This document shows, piece after piece, positions 50,913 to 58,447 of a stretch of DNA of 64,000 nucleotides. Origin of the DNA: Curvibacter lanceolatus ATCC 14669 (GTDB taxonomy: Bacteria > Pseudomonadota > Gammaproteobacteria > Burkholderiales > Burkholderiaceae_C); the NCBI RefSeq assembly GCF_000381265.1, contig NZ_KB906277.1:1-64000 (forward strand), given 5' to 3'. The position numbers and the translations under genes are program-made. Each line of letters begins with the position of its first letter. The first letter of the stretch is position 1. The notes under the pieces were generated by a model. That model worked only from the letters and a program-made list of their open reading frames with translations, made no database searches and was not told where the DNA came from.

Positions 50913-51539
50913 TCACTTCAAAGGCGACACCACGGTGGGCAAGGCGATGGTCGAGACCATCTGCGTGGTCAGGTGGGCTGGCCCGCCCTTGGGCGGCCAG
51001 ATGCCCTGGGCCACCGCATCGGCGCGGGCCTGGCTGCGGGCGTCCAGCGTGGGGTAGGCCCAGATGTTGGTAAAGCGCAGCGGGCCATCGAGCGCCACCA
51101 TGGCCACCACGCAGGGCGACAGGGCTTCGCGCGGGGGCACGTACTGCTCCCACAGGTCGATGGTGGCCTGCACGCCACCGGGCTTGATGCCGTAGGTGCG
51201 GATCTCGTACACCGGGCCCACGATGCCCGATTCGGCGCTGGGGCGCACCGGCTTCATCCAGGGGAAACCGCGAAAGCTCTCCAGGCTCAGGCTTTGGTAG
51301 AGGTCGCCGCAGCCGAAGGGGCTGGCGCTGTGCTGCGTGCGCTGGCGCTCGGCCTCCAGCGTGGCCACATCGGCAAAGCCGCGCAGCACGATCATGCGGT
51401 TGAGTTCACCGATGTCGGTGGTCCAGCAGGCCAGCAGCTCGCCCTGGGCCTCGGGGGCGCTGGCAAAGGCCTGCACCTGGGCGGCGGCCTGGCCGGCGGT
51501 GCCAAAGGGAAGGGTCAGGGTGGCAAGTTCGTAGTACAT
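50913..51539 (-). CDS. Double NIPSNAP-domain protein
   Basis: The 208-residue protein contains two NIPSNAP-like ferredoxin-fold repeats. The first starts YYELATLTLPFG and the second YEIRTYGIKPGGVQATIDLWEQYV near residue 112. Its function is unknown. It lies between the flavoprotein and the TIM-barrel gene on one transcript, repeating the flavoprotein-NIPSNAP pairing of the first cluster. I chose the ATG at 51539 because the 29 residues before it in the open frame are not NIPSNAP-like. Confidence 0.82.
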   Translation of the reverse strand: MYYELATLTLPFGTAGQAAAQVQAFASAPEAQGELLACWTTDIGELNRMIVLRGFADVATLEAERQRTQHSASPFGCGDLYQSLSLESFRGFPWMKPVRPSAESGIVGPVYEIRTYGIKPGGVQATIDLWEQYVPPREALSPCVVAMVALDGPLRFTNIWAYPTLDARSQARADAVAQGIWPPKGGPAHLTTQMVSTIALPTVVSPLK

Positions 51540-51585
51540 GGTCAAACCAAGGGAGTGTGAGAAAGAAAAACGGAAACGGCAGGCC

Positions 51586-53307
51586 TCAGCCCGGCAGGGC
51601 CGCACCGGCGGCGTGGTGCGCCGCAATGAAGCCGAAGGTCATGGCCGGCCCCAGGGTGATGCCCCCGCTGGGGTAGTGCCCGCCCATGAGGCTGTTCATG
51701 TCGTTGCCGGCCGCGTACAGGCCGGGAATGGGGCGGCCCTGGGCATCCAGCGCCTGGGCCTGGGCATTGGCACGCAGGCCGGCAAAGGTGCCCAGGCTGC
51801 CGGGCTGCACCCGCACGGCATAGAACGGGCCTTGCTGCAGCGGCGCCATGCAGGGGTTGGCGCGGCCGGCCGCGGCGTCGCCCTGGATGCGGTTGTAGGG
51901 GGTTTCGCCCTTGGCAAAGTCGGCGTCCTGCCCTTGCAGGGCGGCCGCGTTGTAGCGCTGCACCGTGGCCTGCAAGCCGGCGGCGTCGATGCCGCAGGCC
52001 CGGGCCAGCTCAGCCAGGGTGTGCCCGCGCACCAGGTAGCCCTTGGCCAACCAGGGGCCCAGCGGCATGGGCGCGGGTTTGACGGCGCCCAGGCCGTAGT
52101 GGCGGATGAAGGCGTGGTCGCACAGCAGCCAGGCCTGGGCCGGCTGGCCGGCCGGGGTGGCGGCCAGCAGCGCGCTCATGAAGTCGTGGTACGAGTCAGC
52201 CTCGTTCACAAAGCGCAGGCCGTTGGCCATGACTGCGATCAGGCCCGGCTTGGCGCGCTCGATCAGGTGCGGAAAATGCGCCACCGAGCCATCGGAACGC
52301 GGCACCAGGGACACCGGGGCCAGCGCCGCCGCACTGTGCAGATCGCGCGCCACCACGGCGCCGGCCGATTCGCCCAGGCGCAGGCCGTCGCCGGTGTTGC
52401 CCCGCGAGGCAGCCGACCAGTGCTCGCGCCCGGTGGGGGCGTGCGGCAGCAACTCGCGCTTGCGCGCCTCGTCGTGCGGAAAGCCCCCGCAGGCCAGCAC
52501 CACGCCGCAGCGGGCCCTCACGGTGCGCAGACCTTCGGGGCCCGCGGTCTGCACCCCGGCCACGCGCCCGCCTTCAATCAAAAGCCGCTTGACTGGTGTG
52601 TTCACCTGGATCGTCACCCCGGCCTCAAAAGCCGAGGCGGCCAGCGCACCCACCAGGGCATTGCCATTGACCAGGCGCAGGCCACGCCCATGCAGCAGGC
52701 AGTCGCGCCAGTAGCGCAGCACCAGTCGGGTCACATGCCAGAACGAGTGCGGGCTGTGCAGCGCATTCAGAAAATGCCGCAGCTCGGCCCCCGAGGCGAT
52801 GCCCATGCCCCACAGCGTGGTCTCGGCCAGCGGGGGCTTCAGGCTGTTGATGTGGCGGCCCAGGCGGCGCGCATCAAAAGGGGCTGCGCACACCGAGCGA
52901 CCGCCCAGCGCAGCAGCCGGGCTGCGGCCATGGAAATCAGGAATGCCATTGCCGTCGATGAACTGCAACGCCGTCTGACGCTGAAAGAACTCGACCATGC
53001 GCGGGCCCTGGCGCAAAAAGGCGCTCACGCGCTCGGCATCGAACTGGTCGCCCAGTTCATGGCGCAGGTAGGCCTCGGGCAAGGCCGGGTCTTCATCGAT
53101 GCCGGCCGCCAAGGCCAATGGGTTGCGCGGGATCCACATCCAGCCACCCGACCAGGCGGTGGTGCCGCCGTACTGGGGGTCTTTTTCCAGCACCTGCACC
53201 TTCAAGCCCAGGTGGGCCGCGGTCACGGCCGTGGCCAGCCCCCCGGCCCCTGAGCCCACCACCAGCAAATCGACATCGGAGCTTGAAGCAGTGCTGGCAG
53301 GGTTCAT
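51586..53307 (-). CDS. FAD-dependent ring dehydrogenase, KstD/fumarate-reductase-like (FAD2)
   Basis: This 573-residue flavoprotein has VGSGAGGLATA and Glu in VQVLEKD for the ADP part of FAD, YGGTTAWSGGWMW, RFVNEADSYHDF near residue 366 and the C-terminal AGNDMNSLMGGHYPSGGIT. It is the closest relative of FAD1 in the window by motif. The family removes hydrogens from rings next to a keto group. It follows IclR-4 by 18 bases and precedes the double NIPSNAP gene. Confidence 0.85.
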   Translation of the reverse strand: MNPASTASSSDVDLLVVGSGAGGLATAVTAAHLGLKVQVLEKDPQYGGTTAWSGGWMWIPRNPLALAAGIDEDPALPEAYLRHELGDQFDAERVSAFLRQGPRMVEFFQRQTALQFIDGNGIPDFHGRSPAAALGGRSVCAAPFDARRLGRHINSLKPPLAETTLWGMGIASGAELRHFLNALHSPHSFWHVTRLVLRYWRDCLLHGRGLRLVNGNALVGALAASAFEAGVTIQVNTPVKRLLIEGGRVAGVQTAGPEGLRTVRARCGVVLACGGFPHDEARKRELLPHAPTGREHWSAASRGNTGDGLRLGESAGAVVARDLHSAAALAPVSLVPRSDGSVAHFPHLIERAKPGLIAVMANGLRFVNEADSYHDFMSALLAATPAGQPAQAWLLCDHAFIRHYGLGAVKPAPMPLGPWLAKGYLVRGHTLAELARACGIDAAGLQATVQRYNAAALQGQDADFAKGETPYNRIQGDAAAGRANPCMAPLQQGPFYAVRVQPGSLGTFAGLRANAQAQALDAQGRPIPGLYAAGNDMNSLMGGHYPSGGITLGPAMTFGFIAAHHAAGAALPG

Positions 53308-53325
53308 GGAGGCGTGGTGGGGCCC

Positions 53326-54153
53326 TCAGGCCGCGTAAATGGGTTTGGCACCCGCCGTGGCGCGCAGGCCCTGGGCAGGTTTGCTGAAGAAAGGCGAGCT
53401 GCCGCTGGCCGCCGCCAGTTGGGCGGCACAGGCCAGCAGTTCGTCGCCCAGGGCCTGCATGCGCTCCGGGGTGAAGCGCACGGTGGGGCCCGCGATGCTG
53501 AGCGTGCCCAGGGGCGGCTGGCCATGCAGGCGCACCGGGGCCGCCATGGCGTTGAGGCCGGCGGTGTAGGTTTCGCAAGTCAGGCTGTAGCCGCGCTGGC
53601 GCGTGGCCTGCACCTCGGCCACCACGGCCTGCAGGCTGGTGGGGGCGTTGGGGCCGTACTTGCCGGGTTCGCCCAGGCCTTGCTGGGCCAGCAGCGCCAG
53701 GGCCTCGTCGTCGCTCAGGCCCGACAGCCAGGCCAGGCCCGAAGACGAGCAGGCCAGCAGCGCATCGCTGCCCATGTCGGGGTCGTAGCGCAGGCCTTGG
53801 CGGGCCCCTTGGGCACGGGCCACCCAGGTGAGGCGGTGGCCATCGACCACGGCCAGGCGCACCAGCTCGCCCGAGATCTCGGCCAGGCGGTCCAGCAGCG
53901 GCTGGGCAATGTCCACGATGCCGGTGCTGCTGAGAAAGGACAGGCCCATGGCCACCAGCTTGGTGGTGAGCATGTAGTCGCCATGGTCGCGCAGCTGGCG
54001 CACATAGCCACAGCGCACCAGATCGGTCAGCAGGCGGTGCACCGCGCTGCGCGGGATGTCCAGGCGGTCGGCGATGACCGCCAGCTCCAGCCCGTCGCCA
54101 TGCTGGGCCAGCAGTTCAAGAATGCCCAGGGTTCTTTCCAATACGCCACTCAT
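53326..54153 (-). CDS. IclR-family regulator 4 (divergent type)
   Basis: The 275-residue regulator has an N-terminal winged HTH (LAVIADRLDIPRSAVHRLLTDL variant, about residues 24-45) and an IclR effector domain (VRLAVVDGHRLTWVARAQG near residue 97). It lacks the RRYLLSLVHFGY signature shared by the other three IclR proteins. It heads the flavoprotein-NIPSNAP-barrel operon and is divergent from aroE-3. The tandem IclR-type operator in the gap is a natural target. Confidence 0.87.
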   Translation of the reverse strand: MSGVLERTLGILELLAQHGDGLELAVIADRLDIPRSAVHRLLTDLVRCGYVRQLRDHGDYMLTTKLVAMGLSFLSSTGIVDIAQPLLDRLAEISGELVRLAVVDGHRLTWVARAQGARQGLRYDPDMGSDALLACSSSGLAWLSGLSDDEALALLAQQGLGEPGKYGPNAPTSLQAVVAEVQATRQRGYSLTCETYTAGLNAMAAPVRLHGQPPLGTLSIAGPTVRFTPERMQALGDELLACAAQLAAASGSSPFFSKPAQGLRATAGAKPIYAA

Positions 54154-54263
54154 TGCTCAACTCTCCATGCGGGAAGGAGCCTGAGCGTACCCGAGCCGCG
54201 GCCAGCGGCGGGGGTGAGTGACAGGGCGTGGCATGACAGCATGGGGCGATCATACCCATGAAT

Positions 54264-54296
54264 TGGAATTAAATTCAATAGTTGAATTGCATTCCA
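54264..54296. promoter_or_regulatory. IclR-type tandem operator, copy 2
   Basis: TGGAAT-TAA-ATTCAA is followed after three bases by TTGAAT-TGC-ATTCCA. Each is a 15-base palindrome with one mismatch, and the centres are 18 bases apart. The whole 33-base element matches the one at 38886-38918 in layout and half-sites. It lies between divergent IclR-4 and aroE-3. Confidence 0.7.
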
Positions 54297-54350
54297 CTTT
54301 CAAATACGATCACGGCTTCAATTCATTTCATCAGCCAGAACCCTCCAACC

Positions 54351-55157
54351 ATGACAGACAAGCTGAGCCTTTCGCTCGACGGTGCCACCCGCGTCCATTA
54401 CATCGTGGGCGACCCGATCGCCCAGGTCAAATCCCCTGCCGGGGTCAGCCTGGCCTTGCAGGCACGGGGCCAGCATGCGCTGGTGGTGCCGGCCCATGTG
54501 CCGTCGGCCGAGCTGGCGGCCTGGGCGCGCGGCGTGTCGCTGGCGCGCAATGTGGACGGCATCATCGTCACCGTGCCGCACAAGTTCGCCAGCTTCGAGC
54601 TGTGCAGCGCGCACTCTGAACGCGCGGCCTTTCTGCACACGGTGAACGTGATGCGCCGCCTGCCCGACGGCAGCTGGTACGGCGACATGTTCGACGGCCT
54701 GGGCTTTGTCAGCGCCATGCAGGGCCGGGGCTGCCAACCTGCCGGCAAGAAGGCCTTGCTGGTGGGCGCCGGCGGCGCCGGCTCGGCGATCGCCCACGCC
54801 CTGGTGCTGGCCGGCGTGAGCGAGCTGGCCATCCATGACGAAGACAACACCCGGCGCCAGACCCTGGTGAGCCGCCTGGCCGGCCTGGGCCGCTGCCCGG
54901 TGCGCGACGGCAGCGCCGACCCGAGCGGCTTTGACGTGGTGCTCAACGCCACCCCGGTGGGCATGAAAGACGGCGACCCCTACCCGCTGGACGTGAGCCG
55001 GCTCCACGAACAGATGTTCGTGGGCTGCGTGATCACCCAGCCCGCCATCACCCCGCTGATCGCGCAGGCGCGCAGCCTGGGCTGCGCGACCATGACTGGG
55101 GCGGACATGTTTGCGCAGGTGCGGGACTTGATGGTGGAGTTTCTTTCCCCCCCCTGA
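54351..55157 (+). CDS. Shikimate/quinate dehydrogenase-like protein 3 (AroE family, probable NAD type)
   Basis: The 268-residue AroE-family protein keeps the catalytic K78 (TVPHK), N99 and D115. In the substrate-carboxylate motif only the second Ser is kept (GDPIAQVKSP, S28); the first is Val. The nucleotide loop is GAGGAG followed by IHDED, which again predicts NAD+. The ATG at 54351 gives the family length; the open frame extends 23 codons further through the operator region, which makes the longer form unlikely. It is divergent from IclR-4. Confidence 0.82.
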   Translation: MTDKLSLSLDGATRVHYIVGDPIAQVKSPAGVSLALQARGQHALVVPAHVPSAELAAWARGVSLARNVDGIIVTVPHKFASFELCSAHSERAAFLHTVNVMRRLPDGSWYGDMFDGLGFVSAMQGRGCQPAGKKALLVGAGGAGSAIAHALVLAGVSELAIHDEDNTRRQTLVSRLAGLGRCPVRDGSADPSGFDVVLNATPVGMKDGDPYPLDVSRLHEQMFVGCVITQPAITPLIAQARSLGCATMTGADMFAQVRDLMVEFLSPP

Positions 55158-55260
55158 GCCGCCTTCGGCGTCATCCCCCCAAAGGGGACGGCACCCGTGG
55201 CCGGGCAAAGCCCGCTCCACGGTGCCTGCTGGCGTGGCCTGCTCCGCGGCCTTTCGAGCG
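55152..55260 (+). repeat. Dispersed ~107-bp intergenic repeat, copy 2
   Basis: It begins at the stop region of aroE-3 with CCCTGAGCCGCCTTCGGCGT and continues with CCCCAAAGGGGAC, GGGCAAAGCCC and GCTCCGCGG. It is the inverted counterpart of the element at 48514-48620. The short internal palindromes can fold, so it may act as an mRNA end or be a non-autonomous repeat. Confidence 0.8.
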
Positions 55261-55416
55261 TTACGGGCAGGGCGGGATCGGGCGTCGTGGGTCTTTGCAA
55301 AAGCTCCGGACCTGAATTTGCTCTTCCGTTTTCGTTGCCCGCATCAGGCTGAACACAACAACAGCAGCCTGGCAAAGCCACCTCCGCGGCCTCACTTTTT
55401 CATTTGAATCACTGAT

Positions 55417-57153
55417 ATGCAGTTGCTGGACAAAGACTTGAGCGGCCTCACACCGGGCCAGACGTTTGATGTGGTGGTGGTGGGTGCGGGCGGGGCCGGG
55501 CTGGCGGCGGCGCTGTTTGCAGCCATCGAGGGGGCGCGGGTGCTGGTGGTCGAGAAGACCGAATTTGTGGGGGGCACCACGGCCCTGTCGGCGGCCACCA
55601 CCTGGGTGCCGGGCACGCGCCAGGGCGCGGCAGTGAACCCGCAGGACAGCCTGAGCGAGGCGGCCCGCTATCTGGACAACGCCATCGGCGACAACGCGCC
55701 GCGCGCCCTGCGTGAGGCTTTTCTGGCCCATGGCCGGGCCGCGGTGGAGCAGCTCGAGGCGAACTCCGAGGTGCGTTACCGCGCCTATGCCAAGCACCCC
55801 GACTACATCTCTGACCTGGGCGGATCGACCCTGTGCGGCCGGGCGCTGGAGCCCCTGCCCTTTGATGGCCGTCGCCTGGGCCCGCTGCTGAAGCTGTTGC
55901 GCCCGCCCATCCCCGAGTTCACCGTGCTGGGCGGCATGATGGTGGACCGCAACGACATCAACCACCTGCTGGGCATGACGCGCTCCTGGGCTTCGCTCAA
56001 GCATTCGATCAAGATCCTGGCGCGCCATGGCCTGGACCGGCTGAGCCACCCGCGCGGCACGCGCCTGGTGATGGGCAATGCCTTGATCGCGCGCCTGCTG
56101 TATTCGCTGGCGCAACACAAGCAGGTGAGCCTGGCACTGAACACCAGTGTCTGTGCCATCGGCCCGGACCAGCTAGGCGTGCGCGAGCTGACGCTGGAGC
56201 AGAACGGCCAGCGCCTGAATGTGAAGGTGCGGGGCGGCGTGGTGCTGGCCAGCGGCGGCTTCAACCGCCACCCCGAGTGGCGCCAGAAGCTGCTACCCGG
56301 CGCCGACGAGGCCTGGTGCCCCGCCGCGCCCGGCCACACCGGCCAGGCGCAGAGCCTGGTCCAGGGCCTGGGGGCCCGCCATGGCCGCAATGGCCTGAGC
56401 CCGGCCTTCTGGGCCCCGGTGTCGTTGCGCCGGCGTGCCGATGGCAGCCAGGCGGTGTTCCCGCACTTTGTGATGGACCGGGCCAAGCCCGGCATGGTGA
56501 CCGTGAACCAGGCCGGCGAGCGCTTTGTCAACGAAAGCACCTCGTACCACCTGTTTGGCCTGGCCATGCAGAAGGCCCACCAGCAAAGCCCCGCCATCCC
56601 GGCCTACCTGGTGTGCGACGCCAAAGCCCTGCGCCAGTACGGCCTGGGCATGGTGCGCCCGGGTGGCAAGGGGCTGGCCCCCTTTCTGGCCGATGGCTAC
56701 CTGGTGCAGGGCCAGACGCTGGCCGAGTTGGCCGCGCAATTGAAAGTGCCTGCCGATGCGTTGCAGCGCACCGTGGAACAGATCAACCGCTACGCCGAAA
56801 CCGGCGTGGACCCCGACTTCCACCGCGGCGAGACGGCCTACCAACAGAACATCGGCGACGCCACAGCCGGCGGTCGCAACCCCAACCTGGGGCCGCTGAG
56901 CGAGGCACCGTTCTACGCCATCCGCCTCTACCCCGGCGACATCGGCGCCAGCACCGGCCTGGTGACCGATGCACAGGCCCGACTGCTCGATGAGCACGAC
57001 CAGCCCCTGCCCGGCCTGTACGCGGTGGGCAACGACATGAATTCGATCATGGGGGGCGTGTACACCGCGCCCGGCATCACCATCGGGCCGGGGCTGGTGT
57101 TTGCCCACCTGGCGGCACAGCACGCCTGCGCCCGAGCCCGGTCTGGCGGCTGA
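55417..57153 (+). CDS. FAD-dependent ring dehydrogenase, KstD/fumarate-reductase-like (FAD3)
   Basis: The 578-residue flavoprotein has VGAGGAGLAAA and Glu in VLVVEKT near residues 23-48, VGGTTALSAATTW, RFVNESTSYHLF near residue 370 and the C-terminal AVGNDMNSIMGGVYTAPGIT. The C-terminal loop differs from FAD1 and FAD2 (VYTAPG instead of NYPGAG or HYPSGG), so substrate or position of attack may differ. It is co-directional with aroE-3, 259 bases downstream with a repeat between, and has no NIPSNAP partner. Confidence 0.85.
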   Translation: MQLLDKDLSGLTPGQTFDVVVVGAGGAGLAAALFAAIEGARVLVVEKTEFVGGTTALSAATTWVPGTRQGAAVNPQDSLSEAARYLDNAIGDNAPRALREAFLAHGRAAVEQLEANSEVRYRAYAKHPDYISDLGGSTLCGRALEPLPFDGRRLGPLLKLLRPPIPEFTVLGGMMVDRNDINHLLGMTRSWASLKHSIKILARHGLDRLSHPRGTRLVMGNALIARLLYSLAQHKQVSLALNTSVCAIGPDQLGVRELTLEQNGQRLNVKVRGGVVLASGGFNRHPEWRQKLLPGADEAWCPAAPGHTGQAQSLVQGLGARHGRNGLSPAFWAPVSLRRRADGSQAVFPHFVMDRAKPGMVTVNQAGERFVNESTSYHLFGLAMQKAHQQSPAIPAYLVCDAKALRQYGLGMVRPGGKGLAPFLADGYLVQGQTLAELAAQLKVPADALQRTVEQINRYAETGVDPDFHRGETAYQQNIGDATAGGRNPNLGPLSEAPFYAIRLYPGDIGASTGLVTDAQARLLDEHDQPLPGLYAVGNDMNSIMGGVYTAPGITIGPGLVFAHLAAQHACARARSGG

Positions 57154-57182
57154 GCCAGCACCGGCCTCGGCGCCTGTGTCGC

Positions 57183-57713
57183 TTACATCGGCACCGCGAG
57201 AAGGGCCTGTTCGCTGTCGCCCAACTGGCCCAGCAACTGATCGGCATCGAGCAGGATCAGCATCTGCTGACGCCCGTCCACCTTGAGCTCGCCCAGGCCC
57301 TGGATGAAGGTGCCGCGCCCGCCGTCGGCCAGCTCAGGGGCCGGTTGGATGTCGGCCGGGGCGAGGCCGACCACATCGGTCACGCCATCCACCACAAAGC
57401 CCACGGTGCGTTGCTGGAGGTTCATCACGATGGTCACGGTGCCCACCCCGATGTCGGCCGGCAGGCCCATGCTGTGGCGCAGATCCAGCACGGGCACGAT
57501 GACCCCGCGCAGGTTCAGCACACCACGCACCACCTCGGAGGCCCCTGCGATGCGGGTGGGGGTCTCGAAGCCGCGGATCTCCTGCACGCGCAGGATGTCC
57601 ACGCCATACAGCTCTTTGCCAACCTGGAAGGCCAGGTACTCGCGCACCTGGGCCGCGGCCTCGCTGGGGCGGCCGGCCCGGCTGGAGGGGGAGGATGAAG
57701 TGGACAGTTCCAT
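57183..57713 (-). CDS. cheW: CheW-type chemotaxis coupling protein
   Basis: The 176-residue protein is a single CheW domain linking receptors to CheA. EYLAFQVGKELYGVDILRVQEI starts the domain near residue 25, with NLRGVIVPVLDLR near residue 67 and VVDGVTDVV near residue 107. The first 22 residues are a Ser/Ala-rich extension. AGGAGTCATCTC precedes the ATG. It lies within 1 kb of a receptor gene but separated from it by a thioesterase gene on the other strand. Confidence 0.92.
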   Translation of the reverse strand: MELSTSSSPSSRAGRPSEAAAQVREYLAFQVGKELYGVDILRVQEIRGFETPTRIAGASEVVRGVLNLRGVIVPVLDLRHSMGLPADIGVGTVTIVMNLQQRTVGFVVDGVTDVVGLAPADIQPAPELADGGRGTFIQGLGELKVDGRQQMLILLDADQLLGQLGDSEQALLAVPM

Positions 57714-57744
57714 GAGATGACTCCTGAGGCAGACGCGTCTGGCA

Positions 57745-57833
57745 TCGCCAATAATTGCTTAAATTGATTTTTATGATAAGCAATTCGCCTTTTTAAATCA
57801 ATAAAAATTGTATTTTTGTTGAGGTATTGGCGA
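57745..57833. promoter_or_regulatory. AT-rich nested inverted repeats upstream of cheW
   Basis: TCGCCAATA at 57745-57753 pairs perfectly with TATTGGCGA at 57825-57833. Just inside, AATTGCTTA at 57753-57761 pairs with TAAGCAATT at 57777-57785, and TTGATTT with AAATCAA. The 89-base element is much more AT-rich than its surroundings and lies in the divergent promoter region of cheW and the thioesterase gene. Confidence 0.55.
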
Positions 57834-57997
57834 AAAATGAGCCACGAACGCCTCTTCAGCGCGTGCCCCGGCCTGGCATGGTTGACCGAGGTGGAGCGCG
57901 TCGGCTGCGGCATCGCCGTCCAGGCCCGACAATCGGGGCGAGGGTGAGCCGGGCCCGGCCCGGTCACCGAGCTGTCAATCAAACCCATGGAGACCCC

Positions 57998-58426
57998 ATG
58001 ACCCAAACCGTGGTCTATGAAGTGAAGGTGATGTTCGGCGACTGCGATCCGGCCGGCATCGTGTTCTTTCCGAACTTTTCAAAATGGATGGACGCCTCGT
58101 CGCTGAACTTTTTCATGGCTTGCGGCGTTCCGCCCTGGCGCGAACTGGCCAAGACCACCGGCATCATCGGCACGCCGCTGCTGGAGATCAACACCAAGTT
58201 CATGCGCCCCGCCACCTATGGCGAAACGCTGCAGATCCACACCAGCGTGGAGGAATGGCGCGACAAGACCTTTGTGCACCGCCACGTGGTCAAACGTGGC
58301 GACGACGTGCTGTGCGAGGGGCGCGAGGTGCGCGCCTTCTGCGTGCGCCTGCCCGAGAGCCCCGAGGGGCCGGAGCGCATCAAGGCCGTGCCGGTGCCGG
58401 CCGACATCCTGGCCCTGTGCCGCTGA
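57998..58426 (+). CDS. Acyl-CoA thioesterase, 4-hydroxybenzoyl-CoA thioesterase family
   Basis: The 142-residue hot-dog-fold enzyme has the signature FGDCDPAGIVFFPNFSKWMD near residue 13, containing the catalytic Asp of the Pseudomonas-type 4-hydroxybenzoyl-CoA thioesterase. It hydrolyses an aryl- or acyl-CoA to free acid and CoA. In this region it could release an aromatic acid formed from CoA-bound ring intermediates, but it is 15 kb or more from the CoA genes, so the link is weak. GGAGACCCC precedes the ATG. Confidence 0.85.
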   Translation: MTQTVVYEVKVMFGDCDPAGIVFFPNFSKWMDASSLNFFMACGVPPWRELAKTTGIIGTPLLEINTKFMRPATYGETLQIHTSVEEWRDKTFVHRHVVKRGDDVLCEGREVRAFCVRLPESPEGPERIKAVPVPADILALCR

Positions 58427-58447
58427 GGCACGGGGGATGAAACGCTT

